A stretch of DNA of 64,000 nt from NCBI GenBank assembly GCA_027574665.1, contig CM050654.1, positions 32,755,722 through 32,819,721 on the forward strand. The letters run 5' to 3'. How positions within the stretch are numbered: position 1 is the stretch's first letter; each line of letters opens with the position of its first letter. A model generated the notes under the pieces. It was not told where the DNA came from. It was given only the letters and a program-made list of their open reading frames with translations, and did not search any database. The position numbers and the translations under genes were made by a program. Below, one piece after another: positions 1-12,700 of the stretch. Origin of the DNA: Rhynochetos jubatus. Its lineage: Eukaryota > Chordata > Aves > Eurypygiformes > Rhynochetidae.

Positions 1-641
1 AGCCATATGGTTCATTCATTATGCACATCTAACCCTTTCCCTGTCAATCTGCCCATTAATCCATCTTCCCAAGATGAATTTAAATATCTTAAACTCCTCA
101 GCAGCTTGAGACAAAGCTATTTAAAAATTATTTATTCTTTAAAGTAACATGCTGGAGGACTGCTCCCCTTTCCCACCTCAAAAAGAGGGAATTGCACAGC
201 CAGGCTGCTGGTATCAGGATAACAACACTAATGAAACTCCACCCTGAGCTTGCAGAAACTGGCTCCTAAATAAAAGTAACACAGTTTTGAAGCTGGTGTC
301 TCACTCCATCCCATGGCAAGAAAAAGCAGGCTGGCACACATTGAAAAGAGGTACACGGATTTTTTTTTTCCCAGCTGGCCATGAATCATTAAATTTCTAA
401 GAAGCCAGACTTTGAATTTGTGCCTATTTGGTTTGGGTTTGGTTTTTTGCTGTTGTTGTTTTATTTGTCATCTGGCTTTCTCCAAATTTGAATGGCTGGA
501 AGCATGGTACCTTGAGTACTTAGTTCAGGTGGCCTGGAATACTAGAAACAAAAGTACTGGAGTGCATTTACACTGCAGTAAATGAGGAATTTCCTTCTGT
601 TTTCTACAATCACAAATTGGTGCTCAAAATAAAATACTTAC
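1..641 (-). other. SLC12A8: SLC12A8 intron 11 (partial)
   Basis: AT-rich intron sequence after the GTAAGT donor. I looked for the next expected coding segment (C-terminal membrane helices and tail) and did not find it here. Otherwise only short T and TTG runs (361-370, about 424-460). Confidence 0.7.
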
Positions 642-739
642 ACCAGCAAAGGAAACCCAGTGGTTGCAGAATTTGGAGTAGAAGGATTCTGGTATTTGCT
701 GAAGTCCCAGCTCTGGATTTTGTTGCTTTATAGATGATT
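642..739 (-). CDS. SLC12A8: SLC12A8 exon 11
   Basis: A 98-bp exon starting in phase 1 (acceptor ccccctgtag) and ending in phase 0 (GGT|GTAAGT). It encodes residues 584-616. [15 protein letters not shown] corresponds to mammalian SFYTHMCNPWVSLLG at the start of the C-terminal membrane segments. A donor one codon earlier is possible but much weaker. Confidence 0.88.
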
Positions 740-3700
740 CTACAGGGGGGAAGAAAAAAAAAAAACCAAACATGAGAGACATTAAAAAGGAGCTAAAGTG
801 GACTTTTTTCTCCTGCTTTACATTACCAGATTCCAGAAAACCAAAGCAGAAATTCTAGCTGACAGCAGGGTATGGCAGAGTTAAACCAAAACCTCTAAAA
901 TAAAAACAGTTGCCAACTCTGGTGCCGAGTCCATTTGAAGGCCACATCTGCCTATCTCTGCCTCAGTTTCCCTATTTGTGAAAGAAGAGAAATAAAGCTT
1001 TTTTCCATTGGAAGCATTTATGAAGCTTAATTGACTAAAGGTGACAAAACGCTACAGCACTTAGATGACTACCCCCAAGCAAACACACAGGATCAAGCAC
1101 ACATATCTCCCACACAACAAATTCAGACTCTTAGCTGTGGGTGTTGAATTACAGACCACACCTGCGGCACGGGGACCATGGCGTTTTGATAGCCTGAGTT
1201 TCAGCCTCTCATGGCTTCATCCCTCCTACCCCACACCAGGATGAAGTAAACCCCAAGATACACTCAATTCCTTTTTTACTGTACAGCATGTACAGTGTAT
1301 GTGTAGAATAATGAGTGCACTGTAAACAACCCTACACTAAATACAGCCCCGCCTGTTTTCCTGTGATTAATCTTCCACAGAAAATTGCATTGGAACCTCT
1401 CCTGCGATGCACTGCAATGAGCTCTACGCTCACCTCGAATAAATGAGACGATTGCCGTGAGTCACTGAGTGACAGCCCTGCATAAAGCTTCAGGAAAGCA
1501 CCACGAGGACCGAGGTTATAAATCATTCCCCCCATGCCCATGGAGATGTCCATCTCCTACAGCCCTTACCTTCTCTTCTCTGGCCGGGCAGCGCAGACAC
1601 CTCGCTGCAGAGCTGCTCCCCAGGTTCCAGCAGCCTGGGTGTCCGCTGGGCATCCTCGGATGAAGAGCACGGACCCGTGACATGCTGATGGACCTGCTCA
1701 GCCAGGTCCTGCTGGCTCTTGCTGCAGGGCTCCGTGGTCTCATCCCAGCCATGCTGAGTCTGGGGAGCATCACGAGGGAGATCCAGGAGAAAGCTGTCTT
1801 GTAACGTCTGCTTGGCTGGCTTCTTTGTCTTCTTCTGTTTGACCTTTTGGGTTGAATTCTCAGCTCCTCCTTTTTTGCAAGTACCTGGCTCAGTACAAAA
1901 TGGTTTAAAAAGCTGGTCCATGTCTTTTGTGAATTCCAGTAAGGTGCCATTTGACCTGCTTTGAATGACTCCATCTGCTGCACGGCTGGAGGGCTTGTTG
2001 AAAATTAACGGCTGGGAAGAGTGAGCAGGCCTAGCGTTTTCCATCTGGGTCTCGTCAGGTTTCTGCTGAACGTTGTAGCTCAAGGATACCGAGAAATAGG
2101 AATAGTCTACAGCAATATACGTCAACATGAAGATGATGGTGACTATGGGAGCAAGAACATTCACTTGCCCAATGAAGACGAAAGCCATGGTGATGAGACT
2201 TGTTAAGCAAATTGCAGCCACTGGAGTCTTGTTGGGTCCTTTCTATTTCATAAACAAAACAAACTTACATTTAGATTAAAAATCATGAGCCTTGCCATGA
2301 GGATTCCCCTCTTGCTCAGCTGCCGCGGGTGGTTACCTGGGCGGCCTGCAGTACCCCCTTAGTCATGAAACACATGCGTACGCGCAAGCAGAAGCTCACC
2401 ACCTTAATAAATTAAAGAACAGGCTGGACGCCAAAAGCTGCTGAGCCCCCACCTCCCCTCTGAGTCTTACTCAAGCTTTTCGTTTGGAAAACTCATCCAC
2501 TCTCACTCCGTATCTCCGTGGTAAAACAATGTCATTAAAGCAGCAATAAACCTTCAGAGAGCTTTGTGGGGCTTATGGGAAGTCTGGCAATAAAACGCAT
2601 TAATTAGAGTTAACTGTTCATCTCCAATTTCTCTAGAGGACTCGGAATCACTGCCTACCCAAAAGGCTCCAACGCACTGCCGTGGGAAAGGCTTTGACTG
2701 CCAGATACAGTCCATGAATCTCTGCCTGCACAGAGCAGTGACACCTTCACATCAGCAGCTTCTGGCCCTGCCCTGGCAGGAGACTGAGCTAAATCCATGG
2801 GCTGCTGAGCTCCAGCACTTGGGGTTTCCTGTCCTGCACCCCAACTGCAGTACTGTGTCCAGCTCTGGGGCCCCCAACATAAGAAGGATATCAACCAGTT
2901 GGGGCAAGTCCAGATGAGGCCACAGAGACCATCAGAGGGCTGGAGCACCTCTGCTATGGGGACAGGCTGAGAGGGTTGGGCTTGTTCAGCCTGGAGAAGA
3001 GAAGGCTCCGGGGAGACCTTATAGCACCTTCCAGTACCTGAAGGGGCCTGCAAGGAAGCTGGGAATGGGCTTTACAAAGGTCTGTAGCATCAGGACAAGG
3101 CGTAATGGGTTTAAATTGAAAGTGGGGAGATTTAGATTAGATATCAGGAAGAAATTCTTTCCGGAGAGGGTGGTGAGGCACTGGGACAGGTTGCCCAGAG
3201 AAGCTGTGGGTGCCCCATCCCTGGCAGTGTCCAAGGCCAGGCTGGATGACACTTGGAGCAACCTGGTCTAGTGGAGGGTGTCCCTGCCCATGGCAGGGGG
3301 GTTGGAACTAGATGATCTTTAAGGTCCCTTCCAACCCCAACCGTTCCATGATTCTATGATTTCTTCCACCCGAGGCGCACTTGCCCAGGGGCAGGAGGAC
3401 AGGAGCAGGTTGGGCAGCCGAGGATGCGGGAGGGTGGGAGTCAGCCCCAGCAATACCAGGCATGTGTCGGAAAAGCAGGCAGCCAGGAGAAACACTGCTT
3501 GCTCTTCTCCTTTGGGGTGAGGTGAAGGCAGGGAGAGGAGGAGAAAAAGGGAGACAAAGCAAAGGGCATTGGAGCTGGAAAGAGTTGAGCCATCAGCTCA
3601 TGAACTTTAATCCCACACCTAACTTGCCCTTCCTTGGATCAGGTACTGTCTTGCTGGTTTTGGTACTCGAGAAGATTGTGCAGGCTTCATAAAAACCTCA

Positions 3701-6700
3701 CTGGAAAATATTTTACAAGGTATCTTACAAAATATTTTAGTTTTTCACTTACTGCATGTGCTTCTTTAATAAACTCACAGCCCAAATGGAAACTATTTCT
3801 GTTTCCTCCACTCTTATTTATTAATAGAAAGGGGGACCAGTTCTGGACCCTAGGCCTTTTCACAATGAAACAGAAATATGTCTCGGGGATAAAGGAACAC
3901 AGTCCTCAGGAAGCATCTTCAGTATCAGAAACCCGTACTGAGATGGGGAACAGATGGTACCATCTCAGGATGCCCCTGGTTTGGGTTTAACTCTGCAGAA
4001 AGCAGCTGTGTCCTTCCCATCAGCTGGGGTTACGGTGACTACAACACAGTTTTCAACCATGGAAAAGAAGAACTGATGTGGAACAGATTGTTAAGGGCAA
4101 ACTAAATTTGTTAACTCTCCATAAACCAAATCTACGCTTCAAGGTGGCAGAGAAAAGGAGAGGGAGGGGGAGATGATCTGCCTTTGATTTCTCACCTTTT
4201 TTGAGTCAGTCCCATTTTGGCACTCTGCCAGGACAGAGTACCGAGCAGAAAATTTGACAGAAAACTTTCAGTTGCCAAGTGGAGAACAGCCCGTTCTGGG
4301 ATCGCCTGACAACCGCCTTCAGGAGCTGGAAGTGTTCGCTGCCATTACTGTTCCTGCTTCCCCTAGGATTGTTGCTATTTGCTATTATTATTGGAATTAT
4401 TATGACTTTAATTTTAGAAATATTTTGAGAAATATAGAACAAAGTGTAGAAAATTATTATACTTATAAAATATTTAAATATTTTAAAACATTCATAAATA
4501 CTGATATTGAAAATATTTTTCTGTATTTATAAGCTGCTCTGAAGGAGCAAAACATCGGAAGGTTTTTTTCCAGCTGCTCAGTACAGCCAGTTAGGTGCTG
4601 CAGGTTGAGAGCAAGGGAATTATTTTCACCCTGTTTAGAGGAAGGGCAAACCATAAACATAGTTTGCTCTGAATGTATAGCCTGAGACTACAGAGTCCTT
4701 AGCGACTGGTACTCTGACTGATCTCAGTGGAACGACTCATGTGAATGAGGATTATTTATGAGGACAAGGAAAAAGCCTCTTGTCATATTCAAAGCAAGGC
4801 TTTGTTTCAAAGCATATCTAAAGCTTAGCAGCCCCCTAACTTAACCTTTCCAATCTATTCTTTGTTTTTGTTTTATAGTGTCCAAAAGGCACCTTATCTT
4901 ACAAAAAATTGTCCTCTTCTCCAGTGCACACAGACTGAATCCACTGCACTGCGACCAGTCACGTACTCACCTATGAGATTACTACAGAGGATAGGAAAAG
5001 CTCAAAGAAAAAGTGCAGGGGAAAAAAACAACACCCACCAACAAAACCCCAAAAAACCCCGAACAAACAAGTTAAAAAAATATAAAGAGGCAGTTACCAT
5101 CCATCTCACCAAAGTGCCTGGACAAAAGTTTCAGGTCTCTGCCCTGGATGGGAGGGCAGAAAGAGCAGGGTAGATCCCTTGGCCACCGTCAGGATCAGCA
5201 GCAGCATAGATAAGGCATTTGCAAAAGAAATTGCAGGCAAAGTTGTATCCTTAACTGCTGTTTTACTGGGGGCATCTCCCAAGATGTGGGTCCGAGGGAA
5301 GGGGCCCATGGGCTGTATTCCATACATCCCCCATCTCACCCTATGGACACACAGAAATCCTGGCTTCTTAAACTGACAGTTTTCCTTCAGGGGAAGGTTC
5401 GAGAGCAATCTCAGCAAAAGGCTGACTGACCCCACGTCCAAGGAAGGTGAGCATGGGGATCACGTTCTCCTGGGCGATGCACTGCAGGATCCTGGGTGCT
5501 CCATACAGTCCCCCCATGCAGGAGGCCAGGGACGAGATGTACAGACCTAGCAAAAACAAGAAACCCACCAAGGATACCTGGAGGAAGCAGAGAGAACGCA
5601 AGGTTGATCACGTTGTTCCTTAAAGATCCATGGGCAGTTTTAAAGACGTATTTTAAGAGATCACGTATGTTTTGTAACACTGCGAAATGAACCGAGCAAG
5701 CGCTGGGAAAGCGGCAATTTAACTGGTCTGTCGTATAAAGTGCAAGCAATTAATACAGGAAAATTATCCCATAAAAGTAATTTAATACTGAACATCCTGT
5801 ACCAACAGAGCCATTTGACAAGCTCATATCCAAGAAATTCTTTGTCACTTGGAGCAATTGCAGCAAAGTAGCAGCTATTAGATTCCCCTCAAGTAACTGG
5901 AAGTGAGTTTATTTCAGGAGAGATCACTTATATACAGAGCACATCATGCAGGAAAAGCTGCCCATGCTTCCAACCATCCAAAACAGGAAGACAAACCCCT
6001 ATGTCCCAGAGGGGAAAAACAATCCTGAAAGAAAATCCACAGTAAAACCAAATCAAAATTGCCACTTAAACAAATGGGATCTCAAAAACTATGCTCTGAA
6101 GGATATAATACAATGACCTTGTTTTCCTGTCTTCAATGAGAAAAGAATTTCCTTTGGCCAACATGAAACTTTAAAGAAATCTTTAAAGCTGGAGTGCTAA
6201 CAAGGCTGGGGTTATTAGGGGTTTCCAGCGAGCACCCTTTCAAACATGGAGCATCCCCTGCAGGCGTGGAGGGAAAGGAGGGCAGCTCAGCGTCTATCAC
6301 ACAGCAGCGAGGACTGGGGTCCCCCTCCACAGGTCACTGCCAAGTGCAGCAAGCATAGGCAGCACATCTGAAAAAAACCCACCCGAATACACAAAACCTC
6401 TCACTGTGCAAATCTTTGCCATGGGAGTGCCCTTGGCACCACAGTGTGAGGACGTGGGCACACAGCACCAAGGTCGAGGGTCACCGGAGCCATCCCCAAG
6501 TCCTGCAAGACCACGTGAGTCAGCCAGCCAGCAGCCAGCCACAGAGAAAGGCAAACCACCAGCAGAATGGCCAGGCAGGGACAAAAAAACCCACATTCTG
6601 GCCCAGATCCATCCTGCCCATACTCCACTGAAGCGAGACACTGGAGGTGCCCACAGATACCTGTGGCAGAGGATGGCAGGTCCACAGTGTCCCACGTGCC

Positions 6701-9700
6701 CTTCGCTCCCACCCCTCCTCTCCTGGAAAATAAGGTCTAAACGAACATGGGTTCTCCCAGCTGCTGCCCCCGCTGAAGTCAGGCAGCCCATGCTTTATCA
6801 GAAGGAATCATAAAAATTTACATGGCTAAAGCTGATTCAAGCTACATCTGCCCTTTCCTTATCTACGAAACCCGCACACAGCGAGGAGGAGGTTGGGTAA
6901 AAGGCCACAAAATACTTGTTGTTTGGGGGAGGCATGTAAAATTAATGTCATGGTCCAGAACTGTACAAACCGCCTGCCGCAACATTCCTTTTCCCCATGA
7001 AAATCCACTTGGCCTTGTGAATTTTATCTCGTGGGACAGAAGAAACTTGAAGGATGAGCAGCTATCAGCTTCCTTTAGACCAACGGACTTGATGGGGAAT
7101 CTTATGAGCCTAACCTCCCTTCCGTCTCCCTTAATCCTGCCCTGCTCTGAGAAATACTGGGAAGAAACAATCACTTGTGCCAGGCATCATATATTATTTT
7201 AGCTGCCAAAAATTCTTGCATTTAAATGTACTACTTGACATTCAAATCAGGGTTAGAGGGGAAGAGTCCTTTTCACGGAGGCTGATGAAAGGGTTTGCTG
7301 GTGGTTTTGAGCACGGAGAGTGTGAATACTTTGTAAGAAATTGGCACTTGGAGCTCATTAGAAGGGAAATTACTGAATGCCATTTTTATGTTTAAAAAGC
7401 CAAACAAGTATTGTAAGGGAGAAAAGCAGCCAAGCACTTGCTCACCTGTGAGTGACAGAAACAGAGTGTGCATGTTGGATGTGTAATGATCTCTTTTCCC
7501 TCCCTCTCTCCAAAGTCATTAAAATCTAAAGCAGCTTGTAATAACTCAGAGCTGCAATGTGAATGTTGGGATTGCACTATTGTTTTGTACCATGCTAGGG
7601 AAAAGAAAACTGAGTTTGCTTTTTTGGGGGGGGTTGGGGTTTGTTGTGGGTTTGTGGGTTTTTGGGCGTTCTTTTGTGTGTGTGTGTTTGGGGTTTTTTT
7701 AAAACATTATTAAATATCTTCATATTCTTTACTGGGAGAATTTTCATTCCACCCCACGCGAGGGTTTTGAAATTTTAATAATCTCTTTCCCTTCAGCTGA
7801 TTCATTGAAAGCTGATTCTTTTAGTTACTGTACTTTTCGCCCACTAAGTCTGTCACACTGATATACAAAGACATTGCCTTAAAGACGGCAGACTCATCCT
7901 TTTTTTCCCCTGAAACAGAGATGATTTTTTTCACCTTAGCAGCAGTTGGCAGGAGCCCCACCAACACTTGGGAGTTTATTCTGGGGGCTGGAGGAAGTCT
8001 AGGGCCACAATTACTGAGCAAGAAAACAAAGCCAGAGTTTCAAATTGATATTTTAGATTAAAAGCATGTTACTAATCAAAAAAATGGCAAACATCTCAAT
8101 TTTAAATTAATCACAAAAAGTAATCTCAGATATGATGGACCGGTGATTTTGGATAATGCTGAATAAGAGAAAATTACATCCCATATCCCATTTAAAATAA
8201 GACAGGGACATACACCAAAATCTTTTGCTCTCTTTCTCAAGGCCTGCAAGGAGGAGGTTCGTTGCCTGTAAACACTACAAACCTCCCTCATGTATATAGC
8301 CCCATGTGGAATGTCTCGAGTTTAATAATCCTATTGCTCGCCCTGCAATTACAGCCCGCTAGATATGGAAATGTAAGCTTCGCTTGACTTAGTAAAGATA
8401 AGCAGTGGGGTTCTTTAGAGATTTCAATTTGGTCTAAGCTTTCACCAACCAGAAAGGATACACTGAATAAAATACAGCATTTATCATTAGACCACATTAG
8501 CATATTTTAGCTCTTAAAGCTATTGCTGGGTGATTATGCCAAGATTCAGCATTACTGGGTATGCTGGTGAATGCAAATCTATTCAAATCAATTGTACACT
8601 GGGATTTGCAATGGGGAAATCCCCCTGAATTTCAATGAGGGATGGGTACCCAAATTCCTTAGGCTTTTGGAAAAGTTCAAGCATTCAGTAAAGCAGATGG
8701 CAACCCAAAAGCACCATTATGTAAAACCACGCTGGGTTATTTGAACAAGTTACCTTCTCTGCGATCATGAAGTCATAGCGGAGTGACTGACGGGTACAAA
8801 TGGCTCCCAGCAAAAAAACAAAGACCATGTACAGAAACCACCTGCAAACAATAAAAATAAACTATTTTTTTCCAGCAAGACAAGACCATTGAGAATTCTG
8901 CCCATTAGCAGAGCCAGGAGAAGGTCAAGTACACACAGGTTGGGTCTTCAATCATGCTGCATGGGCTGTTCCTCCATGATTCAGCCTCAAGGCTAAATTT
9001 AACACTGGTCCGTGTTACTTACCTACTAGAATGTACCAGGGAGAGCTGCAGTGTGACCGAAGGGTACCCTGAGGGGAAGCTACCTGCAGTCCTGATGTGT
9101 GCAGGGGGAATAACCCAGATCTGGGGACAGACTTTTTAGTAGGGCCTGTAACAACAGGACAAAGGGTAATGGTTTTAAATTAAAAAAGGGTAGACTTAGC
9201 TAGATACAAGGAAGAAATTTTTACCATGAGGGTGGGGAGACACTGGAGCAGGTTGCCCAGGGAAGCTGTGGATGCTCCATCCCTGGGTATCTTCAAGGCC
9301 AGGCTGAATGAGGCTTGGAGCAACCTGGTCTAGTGGAGGGTGTCCCTGCCCGTGGCAAAGGGGTTGGACTAGATGATCTTTAAAGGTCCCTTCCAACCCA
9401 AACTATCCTATGATTCTGTATTGGGTTTGTGTGGCAAGGTTTTGATAGCAAGGGGACTACAAGGGTGGCTTCTATAAAGAGCTTCTAGAAGCCTCTCTGT
9501 ATCTGACAGAGCCAATGCCAGCTGGCTCCAAGACAGACCTGCCACTGGCCAAGGCTGAGCCAATTGCAGTCATAACACCTCTGTGATAACATGTTTAAGA
9601 AGGGGGGAAAAAAAAACCCAACATAAGAATAAAGAGCTTTTGCAGCCACAGAGAGCACAAGATGAGAGAACAAACTCTGCAGACACCAAGGTCAGTGGAG

Positions 9701-12700
9701 AAGGATGGGGAAGAGGTGCTCTAGTTGTCTGAGCAGAGATTTCCCGGCAGCGATAGAGGTAACAGTGGAGCAGAGACCTGCCTGAAGCCAGGAGAAGACC
9801 CCACGCCGGAGCAGGGGGATGCCCAAAGGAGGCTGTGACCCTGTGGGCAGCCCACGCTGCAGCAGGCTGCTCCTGAAGGATGGCACCCCGTGGAAGGGAC
9901 CCACGCTGGAGCAGTTCGTGAAGAACTGCAACCCATGGGAAGGATGCACATTGGAGAAGTTCACGAAGAACTGCCTCCCGTGGGAGGGAACCCACGGTGG
10001 AGCAGCGGCAGAGTGTGAGGAGTCCTCCCCCTGAGCGGCAGATGTGTGATGAACTGACCACAACCCCCATTCCCCATCCCCCTGTACTACCGTGGAGGAA
10101 GAGGTGGATAAAAGGAGGAGTGAACTTGAGTCTGGGAAGTAGGGAGGGGTGAGGGGAAGGTGTTTTAAGATTTGGGTTTAGTTCTCTTTTTTAACGGATT
10201 TTGATCGATGTTAAATTAATTTTTTCCCTAGTCAAGTCTGTTTTGGCCGTGATGGTAATTGCTGAATGATCTCCCTGTCTTTATCATGAGCCACGAGCTT
10301 TTCATCATATTTTCTCTCCCCTACCCAGCCGAGGAGGGGAACGATAGAGAAGCTTGGTGGGCACCTGGCCTCCCGACAGGGTCAGCCCTCCAGAGTCCAT
10401 GGGATTCTGCACGTACACGGGTCCCCTCATCTGGCAGTAATGTTCAACACTGCAGACAGCCTGCTGTACAACCTCAGCCCTCATCCTCCCTTGGTATCCC
10501 TGGCATTCCTATTCCCCAGGTGTAGGGATAAGCTAGTCTGTCTGCAAAGACCAGACAGCAGAGGTGTGAGTGACCACAGTCCATCCCTGATATTTCTGTG
10601 TCCTGTGGAATCTCCTCACTTAAAACAAGCACCAATTGCTGCAGGAATCCCTCTAAATTCAGAAGATCCTTCCTTCCCGTCTGAACTCGGGTATGCAATT
10701 ATATGTAATAATTTCTAAAGCTGTTTAGGTGGCAATGAAAATAGGCAGGAACCTACTGAGGGTTTTTTTTTTTAATATGTAACAGTATTTTTTTCCTGGA
10801 AAGCACCATTTCCCAGGGAGAGCACTGCTCGGGGATGCAGGGCTCCTGCATTCCCCTGGCCTTCCATGTGGGTAGGTCATCTCACATGTTTTGGCCCCAT
10901 TTTCCTCAATAATAAAAATGATAATTTAATATAGATATCTTCTATATAGAAAAAGAACGCACTTTGAAATCAACAGCAAGAAGTGACAAAGCTGCATACC
11001 CCAAGCCTTCGAGAACTTTGCATCCCGCTCTGGGACAGCTGGGCTGCAGCAGTGTAACCGCTCCAGCACCAACACACATCCCAGCAGGCGGAGGAAGGAC
11101 TGATTATATCCGCGTTAATGAACCTCTTCTCTAACCCACCCAGAGTGGGTGGTGGCAATGGACGATAATTTGAATGAGAGCCAGACTTTAATTTTCCAGA
11201 TGGCTGAGTAATAAAAGGTTGATGGGAATATGAAATGGATTGGTCACATCCAGGGCAATCTCCAAAGAGTAAATTTTCCCCAATCCATGACTTACGAGGT
11301 GCCAATAGCGGCCAGAGACCCCAGGGGAATGTTGGTAGCAGGCTTCTGGAGATCTCCGCTCATATTGAAACCAGCCATCACACCTGTATTTTGGAGACAT
11401 AAACGCAATTTAGAGTTAATCTAAGTTATAGCTTATATAATACATATTACAATATGTAATATAATTTAATCAATCCGTTGATTGCTTTAGAAGAGTAACT
11501 ATATCACTTCGTTGCACCTCCACACACACAGACACTGGCTGCCATCGCTTGCTTGGTAAGAAACTGTTCATGATTAACAGAAGCGAGGCACCACTAACAT
11601 CTACAAAGAACCCTTTGTCCCATTTGAACAATGCTGGGGGAGAAGGAAAAAAAACACCACAGAAATCTGAACAAAACCCATCTTATCTTAATGCAAACCT
11701 CACAGAAGACAGTGCTGTCCAATTGTTGAAAAGAAAAATGCTACCGTTCATCACGGCAGCGCATTCAGCTGGGGGTACCACCCCCCCAGGCCAGATCTAT
11801 TACAGGTCCCTGCATTCATGGGGGACAACCGCCATTACAAAACAGCCTGTCCTGTCCCTGTTTAATGACTGTCACACGCACATTTAGCAGAGGGGGTAAC
11901 AGCGCTCAGCACGTAGGTGGTACCTCCCAGCCAAAGGATCTGCTTCGGAAGTAGGCACTATCTCGACTTTGCAGATGGGAAAACAGAAGCACTGAGAGGG
12001 CAAGTGATTGTCCCAGCATCACGTAGAAAACACGTGATAGGGCTAAGAATAACGTGCTGAACTGTTATTTTAGGCCAGAATACAGGGTATTGTACAATAA
12101 GGAACAGTCCTTAGCCTAAAAAATTACCATCTAAAGATGCAAGAAAGGGAAACAGGATGGAGCAAAGGATTACAGTCTCCACACTGAGGCTAGGAACCCA
12201 AGGTACAAATTGGTTAAGAGGCTTTGCCCGTAGCTGAAGGAGGAGTCATACCAAACCTGGCAAGAAAACACAACTTCTCTTGTCATATAATCCCCAAATT
12301 TTTCCTACAAGACCTCAGATATCTGCCATAAATAATAATTTTTTTTTAATATAATTCACTAGGAATCCTGGTGAGAATTTGGTCAATTTGAAGAAACAAG
12401 AGCCTTTTTAAGACATTAACTATTGCTCATCACTGTCCTACCCCTTGGATGACAAACTAACATCTTCATAAGGCTGTGCAGGCCAGATGCCAGCCAGCAG
12501 TGCTCACGGGACGGGTCCTGGGAGCTGGGGTGACATCACCACAGAACAACAATAAGGAGGAGGACGCCAACGCCGTGGCTCTCAGCATCTGCCAGCCCCA
12601 GCAGCAGGGGACCGGCCGTGCATCACTCTGCCACGTGGCTGCCAAGTCCAGCAGTCACTCCTCGCTTTCAGAGGGCACACAAATGTCACAGTCTCTGGGG

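Larger units (their letters stand above)
8842..11295 (-). other. SLC12A8: SLC12A8 intron 7
   Basis: A 2.5-kb GT-AG intron, about half occupied by a CR1 tail (9,122-9,420) and an adjoining LTR-like element (9,421 to about 10,393). The rest shows nothing recognisable apart from a T run near 10,765. Confidence 0.85.

Noticed and set aside
1..641. Search for SLC12A8 exon 12
   Set aside because: No frame on the minus strand resembles the expected C-terminal helices and tail, so the exon is assumed to lie outside the window.
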